Source: Anaerolineae bacterium | GTDB taxonomy: Bacteria; Chloroflexota; Anaerolineae; Anaerolineales; E44-bin32 | DNA: 21,782 nt | Direction of reading: 5' to 3' | Assembly (NCBI GenBank): GCA_030598885.1 | Contig: JAUVOZ010000011.1 | Location: 1-21,782, forward strand | Shown: piece by piece, positions 16,465 through 21,782 of the stretch | How positions within the stretch are numbered: the first letter of the stretch is position 1 | How the letters are laid out: each line of letters opens with the position of its first letter | Position numbers and translations under genes: made by a program | Notes under the pieces: generated by a model | Seen by the model: only the letters and a program-made list of their open reading frames with translations | Database searches by the model: none | Told to the model about the DNA's origin: nothing

Positions 16465-16506
16465 AATACTGGCAATGATCCAGATCATCTATAGGTGTTG
16501 TCCGCA

Positions 16507-16881
16507 TTAACCCACCAATTGCTCTAAATCCTTCGCCGCACGACGCATCTCCAAGAAGACCAAGCCAAGCTTGGCTTGCCGGCGCGTCAATACAGTAAGA
16601 ACGGCTTCCGAACCCACTGAGGTGAGAAGCACGTACCCCTGGTTACCATGAATGTAGATCTCATTCAGCTCACCCCGCGCAAGCTCTCCTGCAATCCGCT
16701 CGCCCAAACTGAGCATGGCTGCGGACATGGCTGAAACCCGATCTTCCTCAAGCTCCACTGGCAACGCGGAAGCTATAGTCAAACCATCCATACTGACCAC
16801 AGCTAAAGCTTCTATGTCTGGCGTCCTTGACTGCAGATCACGCAGGCGATCGACTAATAAATCAGTCCGTGATTTCTCCAT
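16507..16881 (-). CDS. Roadblock/LC7 domain protein (MglB-like)
   Basis: This 124-residue protein has the roadblock/LC7 fold pattern: TDLLVDRLRDLQSRTPDIEA, VVSMDGLTIASALP, then a helix (SAMSAAMLSLGERIAGELA), a strand block IYIHGNQGYVLLTSVG, and a final helix with LGLVFLEMRRAAKDLEQL. Such proteins, for example MglB of Myxococcus, act on small Ras-like GTPases. No GTPase gene is in the window, so the partner is unknown. It has its own likely promoter at 16918-16946 and a hairpin behind it, so it seems to be a separate unit between the rimM operon and pyrG. Only a weak GGA site precedes the ATG. Confidence 0.85.
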   Translation of the reverse strand: MEKSRTDLLVDRLRDLQSRTPDIEALAVVSMDGLTIASALPVELEEDRVSAMSAAMLSLGERIAGELARGELNEIYIHGNQGYVLLTSVGSEAVLTVLTRRQAKLGLVFLEMRRAAKDLEQLVG

Positions 16882-16917
16882 AGATGTTTTTTTCCATGCC
16901 GGATGCTTAACGTTGGG

Positions 16918-16946
16918 AGTTTACCATAGGCGCGAGGGGCGAGCAA
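16918..16946 (-). promoter_or_regulatory. Probable promoter of the roadblock/LC7 gene
   Basis: On the minus strand TTGCTC (16941-16946) and TAAACT (16918-16923) are spaced by 17 bases, and TG one base before the -10 box gives the extended -10 form. The predicted leader is about 30 bases. Confidence 0.5.
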
Positions 16947-17031
16947 GCATCATGGTTGGAAGTTAAAGAGATGTAACCTCACTGAGAGAGATACGGCATT
17001 AAACTGCTGAATTAAATCTGGCAGGCAAGGT

Positions 17032-17592
17032 TCAACGGGGTGAATCAGCACGCATTCCTGGAAGCAGTTTTACTACCATCCGAGACAACTCCAGATCCAC
17101 TTCCAAGATGACTTCCTCAATGGCCGGGAGTAGAACTTCTGCGCCGTTTTGGTCTCGGACGACGTAGACATCGTTAGCACCAGTCTCAAGGATTTGTACA
17201 ACCTTGCCGAGGGATTCACCCTCCGATGTGACAACTTGCAGATCGATGATTTGCCAATGGTAATAAACATCTGCAGTGAGCGGTCCTGCTTCTTCGAAGC
17301 GAATGTGCACAACCTCACCCCGCCATCGTTCCGCCGTGTTGCAATCCTCGCACCCTTCAACGGAAAGCAGGAAACGAGCTTTGTGAGGCTGGAAGTCACG
17401 GATAATTACCGGAATTCGCTCTGATCCAATGTAAACCGTGTTCGAAGGAACTAGGTTTTGGACGAGATCAGAAAAGGGCTGAAACACCATCAAACCACGC
17501 AAACCGTGTGGACGCAAAATACGCCCGACAACCAGATATTCTGGTGGCTGCCGGGCGTCAGGTTTCCTTCCCGAAGAATCAGATGAACCCAT
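17032..17592 (-). CDS. rimM: Ribosome maturation factor RimM
   Basis: RimM binds S19 and helps mature the 30S head. This protein of about 186 residues has the N-terminal RimM barrel with EYLVVGRILRPHGLRGLMVF, and the PRC-barrel-like C-terminal domain with YYHWQIIDLQVVT, ETGANDVYVV and VLLPAIEEVILEVDL. The first about 16 residues (GSSDSSGRKPDARQPP) are polar and extra. Two starts are possible: ATG 17592 (used) or GTG 17598, which overlaps the khpA stop by one base (TAGTG). Neither has a clear binding site, so translation is probably coupled to khpA. In many bacteria trmD and rplS follow; here they do not. Confidence 0.93.
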   Translation of the reverse strand: MGSSDSSGRKPDARQPPEYLVVGRILRPHGLRGLMVFQPFSDLVQNLVPSNTVYIGSERIPVIIRDFQPHKARFLLSVEGCEDCNTAERWRGEVVHIRFEEAGPLTADVYYHWQIIDLQVVTSEGESLGKVVQILETGANDVYVVRDQNGAEVLLPAIEEVILEVDLELSRMVVKLLPGMRADSPR

Positions 17593-17597
17593 ACGCA

Positions 17598-17825
17598 CTA
17601 AATGATATCAAGGTCAGCGCGGATCCCTTTGCGTGAAGCGACGACGCGTAATAATGTGCGCATGGCATTCGCCACCCGACCATTACGTCCGATCACTCGA
17701 CCCATATCCTCATCGGCGACACTCAATTGCAGGTGCACAACTCTCTGCCGATGCTGTTCGGTTACTACCACTTCCATGGGATCATCCACTAGCGATTTGG
17801 CGATGAACTCAATCAGGGTCTTCAT
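17598..17825 (-). CDS. khpA: KH-domain RNA-binding protein KhpA
   Basis: A single KH domain of 75 residues. The RNA-binding GxxG loop is GRNG (46-49) in MGRVIGRNGRVANAMR. It starts MKTLIEFIAKSLVDDPMEV, typical of the YlqC/KhpA family, small RNA-binding proteins that pair with KhpB in other bacteria and affect cell division and sRNA. It stands between rpsP and rimM, the usual place. AAGAAGGG lies about nine bases before the ATG. The 139-base gap between rpsP and khpA has a 6-bp hairpin but no clear terminator. Confidence 0.95.
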   Translation of the reverse strand: MKTLIEFIAKSLVDDPMEVVVTEQHRQRVVHLQLSVADEDMGRVIGRNGRVANAMRTLLRVVASRKGIRADLDII

Positions 17826-17964
17826 AATTACACACCCTTCTTGTTATTGGAAAAAAACTGTCCCACGCTACGTTATTTGGAGATCAACCGCTTGAGTCTG
17901 CTGAAAATGCATATTCCAGCAGGAAATTCTTTGTCTTGAATACCCGGTTCTCCAATGTAGCTAT

Positions 17965-18816
17965 CTAAGCTGTTTCTTCATCCGAGGTTTTAACCTCGGA
18001 GGTATCCTCGTCCTCACTTGCTTCAACCTCAACGTCCCCCCCTGCCTCTTCTTCGTGGGCCTCTTCCTCAGTGCTTTCCTTGGAGGCTTCCATTTCAAGG
18101 GACTCCTCGGGGGTTATTTCGGTATCAGGTTCTTCTGAGGGTTCCTCAGTGGCGACTTCCTCTACAGCTTCTTCCTCGGCAGCCTCCTCTGATTCCCCCT
18201 CGGCCGCGGTCTCTTCAGCGGGTTCCTCAGTCGCGACTTCCTCTACAGCTTCTTCCTCGGCAGCCTCCTCTGATTCCCCCTCGGCCGCGGTCTCTTTAGC
18301 GGGTTCCTCAGTCGCGACTTCCTCTACAGCTTCTTCCTCAGCAGCCTCTTCTGGAATCTCCTTAGGTAGGTCATCCTCAGATGCCTCCTTTTCCAGTGTT
18401 GCCTCAACCTCTGGGGTTGGTTTAGTAGGAACCTTTTCTTTCTTAGCTGAGGCTTTAGCCCGTCGTTCTTGAATCAGGTCATCTCGCCGAGTGCGTGGGT
18501 CTACTTCGGGCATGGCAGCTTTGGCCTCTACAATCAGGGTTTCCAGCGGCTCACCCGCTTTATAACGCTCCCAACGATCCAAGGTACCAAGCGGCTTGAG
18601 GATCTTCACTACCGCATCGGAGGGTTGCGCACCGTGCTTCAGCCAATGAAACAGACGAGCCTCGTCGATCTTTACCGTCGACGGTTCCGTGCGTGGATTG
18701 TAGTGCCCCAGGATCTCAAGGAAGCGTCCATCCCGTGGACTCTCCTTGTCAGCCGCCACAATGCGATAGCTAGGTTGATGCCGGGCACCAACCCGGCGTA
18801 ATCGTATCCGAACCAT
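17965..18816 (-). CDS. rpsP: 30S ribosomal protein S16 with long acidic C-terminal tail
   Basis: Residues 1 to about 85 are a normal S16 (MVRIRLRRVGARHQPSYRIV, FLEILGHYNPRTEP, KHGAQPSDAV). Family members are usually 80-100 residues, but this one has 283. After the core come a basic linker (about 109-132) and about 150 residues made almost only of Glu, Ala, Val, Thr, Ser and Asp. Three copies of a 27-residue unit (EEAAEEEAVEEVATEEP...) lie at about 156-232. The tail is expected to be disordered and strongly negative. The frame is open throughout, with the stop at 17965, so this is not a simple frameshift. AGGAG lies about 13 bases before the ATG. It follows ffh, as in many bacteria. Confidence 0.95.
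   Translation of the reverse strand: MVRIRLRRVGARHQPSYRIVAADKESPRDGRFLEILGHYNPRTEPSTVKIDEARLFHWLKHGAQPSDAVVKILKPLGTLDRWERYKAGEPLETLIVEAKAAMPEVDPRTRRDDLIQERRAKASAKKEKVPTKPTPEVEATLEKEASEDDLPKEIPEEAAEEEAVEEVATEEPAKETAAEGESEEAAEEEAVEEVATEEPAEETAAEGESEEAAEEEAVEEVATEEPSEEPDTEITPEESLEMEASKESTEEEAHEEEAGGDVEVEASEDEDTSEVKTSDEETA
18141..18350. repeat. 81-bp tandem repeat inside rpsP tail
   Basis: Unit starts are at 18141, 18222 and 18303, exactly 81 bases apart (27 codons). The first two copies differ at two bases by eye; the third is cut at about 48 bases. The period is a multiple of three, so the frame is kept. Confidence 0.95.
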
Positions 18817-18930
18817 AATTTTCTTCTTTCTCCTAATATTTCCTCGAGATGTCTATTGGGGCGCTAGGTGGAGAGGGTCGTGCCTCGAAGGAAAGCACAG
18901 TCCACCCAACGCACAGCCGATTGACTAGGA

Positions 18931-20259
18931 TTACTGCGGCCAGGACGGAATCCCTGCCATACCGCGTTTACCCATTTTCTTGAACATCCTACGCATTTGC
19001 TTGTATTGTCGCAGGAGCTGATTAACTTCTTGCACTGATGTTCCCGAACCAGCGGCGATACGCCTTCTTCTACTTGCGTTGAGCATTTCAGGTTTGCGGC
19101 GTTCGACTCCTGTCATTGATTGAATTATAGCCTGAGTTCGGATCAATTGGCGTTCGGCAATTGATCCATCCAATTGACCTTGCACAGCTGCTCCGCCCAA
19201 ACCGACCGGTAGCATTTCTAGTAATTTCCCAATTGGTCCCATCTTACGCACCATTGCCAATTGTTCGGCGAAATCCTCCAGGGTGAACTCCCCCTGTATT
19301 ATACGAGCAACCGGCTGCTTAACCTGCTCCAAGTCGAAAGCGATCTCCGCCTTCTCAATTAACCCCAAGGCATCCCCCATACCCATGATACGGGATGCAA
19401 GACGGCTAGGATCGAAGGTCTCCAAGGCATCTCTTGCTTCCCCTGTACCGATGAATTTAATCGGAATGCCAGTGACTACCCGCATGGATATGGCTGCACC
19501 GCCGCGTGCGTCACCATCCATTTTGCTTAGTATAATCCCGGTTAGACCTAGGGGTTCCTGGAAACCTTGCGCAATCCGTACTGCTTCCTGTCCAGTCATC
19601 GCATCTGCGACGAGCAGCACCTCAACCGGATGAATCCGATCCCGGATGGCTATCAATTCATCCATCATAGACTGATCGAGTTGCGAGCGTCCGGCGGTAT
19701 CCAAGATCACCACGCTCGCGCCACCTTTTGCGGCTGCATCTATACCAGCGGTACTTAAGTCCGGCGGAGACAGATCTGGATCATAGAACACGGGAACGTT
19801 AATCTCGTCTCCCAGCACTTTTAATTGCTCGGCCGCTGCGGGGCGATAAGGATCAACAGCCAATAACCACACTCGCTCGCCGTTGCCTCGTAACCTTAGG
19901 GCTAGCTTAGCTGCGGTTGTTGTCTTCCCCGATCCCTGCAAACCAACTAGCATGATAGGCCTCGGTTTGACTCCCACCAGCGAGAGACGAGCTGGTTCCC
20001 CCAGGATGGCAACCAACTCCTCTTGGAGAATTCGGATCACCTGCTGTGATGGATTTAATGCCCGTGAGACGTCCACCCCTAAAGATCTCTCGCGCACAAT
20101 CTCCATTAACCCTTGGACCACCTGGTAATGTACATCCGCCTCTAACAACGCCAAGCGGATCTCCTGTAGGGCATGGTCAATGTCCTCAGGACGCAACTTA
20201 CCCCTTCGTCCTAGGTTCTGGAAAACAGATTGCAGGCGTTTTGTCAGCGATTCAAACAT
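18931..20259 (-). CDS. ffh: Signal recognition particle protein Ffh
   Basis: This 442-residue GTPase binds signal sequences of nascent membrane proteins with SRP RNA and takes them to FtsY. The N domain is at 1-95. The G domain has GLQGSGKT (106-113), DTAGR (187-191) and SKMDGDARGG (245-254). The Met-rich M domain starts near 310 and includes MVRKMGPIGKLLEMLP and the RNA-binding RRRRIAAGSGTSVQEVN block. The start ATG 20259 has AGG five bases upstream; a GTG two codons earlier is less likely. It leads the minus-strand operon ffh-rpsP-khpA-rimM. No SRP RNA gene was recognised in the window. Confidence 0.97.
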   Translation of the reverse strand: MFESLTKRLQSVFQNLGRRGKLRPEDIDHALQEIRLALLEADVHYQVVQGLMEIVRERSLGVDVSRALNPSQQVIRILQEELVAILGEPARLSLVGVKPRPIMLVGLQGSGKTTTAAKLALRLRGNGERVWLLAVDPYRPAAAEQLKVLGDEINVPVFYDPDLSPPDLSTAGIDAAAKGGASVVILDTAGRSQLDQSMMDELIAIRDRIHPVEVLLVADAMTGQEAVRIAQGFQEPLGLTGIILSKMDGDARGGAAISMRVVTGIPIKFIGTGEARDALETFDPSRLASRIMGMGDALGLIEKAEIAFDLEQVKQPVARIIQGEFTLEDFAEQLAMVRKMGPIGKLLEMLPVGLGGAAVQGQLDGSIAERQLIRTQAIIQSMTGVERRKPEMLNASRRRRIAAGSGTSVQEVNQLLRQYKQMRRMFKKMGKRGMAGIPSWPQ

Positions 20260-20358
20260 TCTCACCTATCACAGTCGACAGACAAGCCGCCGAACGGGCT
20301 GTTTGTTGCAGCGACCGACCGGCGGAATGCATGTCGCACGATTCCATAGAGCACAAGC

Positions 20359-20387
20359 ATTGTAGTCTTGAATAGGAAGACGGTCAA
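20359..20387 (-). promoter_or_regulatory. Promoter of the ffh-rpsP-khpA-rimM operon
   Basis: On the minus strand TTGACC (20382-20387) and TACAAT (20359-20364) are spaced by exactly 17 bases; each box matches consensus at five of six positions. The predicted leader before ffh is about 93 bases and includes CCGCCG/CGGCGG (20287-20292, 20320-20325), which could fold. Confidence 0.7.
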
Positions 20388-20738
20388 GGGAAGGGTGGAA
20401 GAAAATCGACTTCTATGTTAAGTCGTTAAATTTATCACCTCACAATAATACCTATATACCGGTCCTCTTCTCGCGGTTGACCTTTTTTCAGTAGAGTCAT
20501 CATCAGAGCTCATCAAACATCGCAAAGTCACTCTGAGAACGCTAACCTGATGACCCAAGGTTCCCGATTCAGGATTCAAACTCACACCCCATCGTGGCCG
20601 ATGCGACACAGTGAAACCCGAACACTATACTTATCGCGACCATTGAGTGGCTGCAAACTCAGAAGTAAGCAGGTTATGATGAGCAGTCAAGTGAACCTGG
20701 ATAAAAGTTATTGGTTTGTTACGTATGCATGAGTAGGC
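20388..20738. other. About 350 bases without a recognised gene
   Basis: Short open frames on both strands show no family pattern. A small hairpin CGACTT/AAGTCG (20407-20425, 7-base loop) lies near the left end, followed by TTAAATTT. A stretch at 20653-20670 looks a little like the core of 5S rRNA, but the rest does not fold as 5S. Nothing else is supported. Confidence 0.6.
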
Positions 20739-20769
20739 AAAAAAATAAAAAACAAGTGCCCAGTGTGGG
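20739..20769 (-). terminator. Likely terminator of the MBL-fold gene
   Basis: On the minus strand, after the MBL gene stop, a short CCCA-CAC-TGGG hairpin (20759-20769) is followed by a long T-run (14 bases with one A, 20739-20752). The stem is short, so the T-run is the main evidence. Confidence 0.5.
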
Positions 20770-20799
20770 ATGAATGCGCCTTACTGTTGCTAGCAAGGT

Positions 20800-21480
20800 T
20801 TACCTTTCTTCTGCAACAAGTCGCTTTAACTCTTTCCCACTTAATGTCCTTGCTCCATGACCAGGATAGACCTGTCTAAGCGGTAATCTATTAATTTTAT
20901 GAATACTATCTCTAAGAAGCGACCAATCTTGAGCAAAAAAACGCTGTAAATGAGGCTTGCCATTGGTGGAAAGAAGATCACCTACAAAACCAATCTCCCC
21001 ATTAACCACCAAACAGCTTGAACCGAATGTGTGCCCAGGTGTATGGAGGACTTCCGCATTAAAACCATATTCACCCAGATCATCACGATCTTTCAAGGTA
21101 GCATCGGCTTCGGTTGGTTCTGGTTTGAGGATTCTTTCTATTAGCGAAAGAAGAAGTGGCATCAACTTACCTTGTCTTCGCGCCAGGCCCAATTGAGTCT
21201 CTCCTCTTGCCATCGGTATTGCGTCGGACTCGTGAATGATGATTGGAGCTCTTGTTGCCCTCCGGAGGGCGGCTGCGCTACCGTAATGATCGATGTGAGC
21301 ATGCGTGATGAATATCAAATCCAGTCTCCTATTACCTAGATCGTGAATTCGTTTCAAGATACGATTTTGCTGATGGGGCATACCCGCATCGACCAAGACA
21401 AGCCTATCTCCTACTTCAATGAGATATGCCTGGGATAATCCTAAAGAAATACTATGAATGTGTATTCGATTATCAACCAT
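20800..21480 (-). CDS. Metallo-beta-lactamase fold hydrolase
   Basis: A 226-residue MBL-fold protein with all metal ligands of the family: His60, His62, Asp64 and His65 in ITHAHIDHYGS, His150 in LHTPGHTFGSS, Asp168 in GFVGDLL, and His208 in VYPGHGAR. This pattern fits the glyoxalase II-like branch of small hydrolases; the substrate is unknown. The start ATG 21480 is chosen because the protein then begins MVDNRIHIHSISLGLSQAYLI, usual for the family, with GGA seven bases upstream. The open frame continues to 21612, but only into the 26-bp repeats, so that part is not believed to be coding. Confidence 0.9.
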   Translation of the reverse strand: MVDNRIHIHSISLGLSQAYLIEVGDRLVLVDAGMPHQQNRILKRIHDLGNRRLDLIFITHAHIDHYGSAAALRRATRAPIIIHESDAIPMARGETQLGLARRQGKLMPLLLSLIERILKPEPTEADATLKDRDDLGEYGFNAEVLHTPGHTFGSSCLVVNGEIGFVGDLLSTNGKPHLQRFFAQDWSLLRDSIHKINRLPLRQVYPGHGARTLSGKELKRLVAEER

Positions 21481-21571
21481 TCTTTGATCCAATGGTGTGC
21501 CTAACCCGCGAAGAGATCGCCCAGGAATAAGATTCCACGAATTCAATCCGGCGCGCATCCCCGGTACGCCA

Positions 21572-21727
21572 AAGGTCCTGGTGCACTTCCAGGGCCGAAG
21601 GTCCTGATGCACTCCCAGGGCCGAAGGTCCTGATGCACTCCCAGGGCCGAAGGTCCTGATGCACTCCCAGGGCCGAAGGTCCTAGTGATCTTCTAGGGCC
21701 GAAGGTCCTGGTGCACTTCCAGGGCCG
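21572..21727. repeat. Six tandem 26-bp repeats, each an imperfect palindrome
   Basis: Units start at 21572, 21598, 21624, 21650, 21676 and 21702, always 26 bases apart; a seventh begins at 21728 but diverges after AAG. Units 2-4 are identical (AAGGTCCTGATGCACTCC then CAGGGCCG), units 1 and 6 are identical to each other, and unit 5 differs most. In each unit GGTCCTNN can pair with NNAGGGCC around a 7-base loop. The period is not a multiple of three. The array stands upstream of the MBL gene; the sequence from 21728 to the edge has further inverted pieces (AAGACC/GGTCTT, CACCGG/CCGGTG). Confidence 0.95.
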
Positions 21728-21782
21728 AAGACCGCCGTTCGCACCGGATGGTCTTACCGGTGTTCATCCCTCGCACCTAGCT

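Noticed and set aside
18071..18472. Long Ser/Ala-rich and Pro/Leu-rich open frames on the plus strand
   Set aside because: They are antisense shadows of the Glu/Ala repeats in the rpsP tail; composition follows directly from the repeat and no start signal or family pattern is seen.
18867..18906. Nested stem (GGTGGA/TCCACC with inner GTGC/GCAC) containing CGAAGGAAAGCA, resembling domain IV of SRP RNA between ffh and rpsP
   Set aside because: The invariant CAGG symmetric loop and the GGAA tetraloop context are missing, and the flanks do not extend the stem to an SRP RNA length.
20461..20488. Possible terminator GGTC/GACC followed by six T
   Set aside because: The stem has only four pairs with a large loop and there is no plus-strand gene upstream to end.
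20653..20670. Short match to the 5S rRNA core (AACTCAGAAGT)
   Set aside because: No 5S terminal stem or other helices could be formed around it; likely chance.
21481..21664. Extended N-terminus of the MBL protein or a small repeat protein across the 26-bp array
   Set aside because: The 26-bp unit is not a multiple of three, so the frame shifts in every unit; the MBL family start fits ATG 21480.
21572..21727. CRISPR array
   Set aside because: The repeats are directly joined without unique spacers, the unit is only 26 bp long, and no cas genes are present.

Overview
The window looks like a housekeeping stretch of a bacterial chromosome of moderate GC, most likely a member of the Chloroflexota (Anaerolineae-like). 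This is inferred from protein style (RecG with a long N-terminal extension, L28 with two CxxC pairs, ribosomal protein S16 with a long acidic tail) and from gene order; no database search was run. Sixteen protein genes appear complete, one integrase gene is cut by the left edge, and there is one tRNA gene.

Layout. Left edge (1-378, minus): start of a tyrosine recombinase. 497-578: tRNA-Leu(UAG) with a strong promoter. 667-4007 (plus): tig-clpP-clpX, the nascent-chain chaperone followed by both parts of the ClpXP protease. 4256-6090: an HAD phosphatase overlapping rlmN. 6198-6869: rpe, which seems to have its own promoter directly at the start codon. 6933-7112 (minus): rpmB, a 59-residue gene read away from the next operon. 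7228-14689 (plus): asp23-like gene, fakA-like kinase, two degV/fakB-like genes, recG, coaD and a SepIVA-like coiled-coil gene, mostly with tiny gaps or 1-base overlaps. 14738-20259 (minus): ffh-rpsP-khpA-rimM, then a roadblock/LC7 gene and pyrG. 20260-20799 has no convincing gene apart from the ffh leader and promoter. 20800-21480 (minus): an MBL-fold hydrolase, preceded at 21572-21727 by six 26-bp tandem repeats, each an imperfect palindrome.

How the parts fit. The right arm reads like a shortened form of the region known from Bacillus subtilis (rlmN ... rpe ... rpmB, yloU, yloV ... recG ... ffh, rpsP, khpA, rimM). Here two degV genes lie between the yloV/fakA gene and recG, which makes a fatty-acid kinase module (kinase plus two acyl carrier proteins) beside coaD. 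Translation, protein targeting, protein turnover and lipid/CoA supply are grouped together.

Most unusual points: (1) rpe and recG have promoter-like elements whose -10 box ends exactly 7 bases before the ATG, suggesting leaderless mRNAs; (2) the 26-bp hairpin array contains a compensatory base-pair change; (3) the S16 tail is growing by an 81-bp tandem duplication; (4) the two DegV proteins differ at a key binding-site histidine; (5) Rpe has Gln where the family has a metal-binding His; (6) a strong hairpin lies in the pyrG leader. I did not find a clearly new defence or mobile system.
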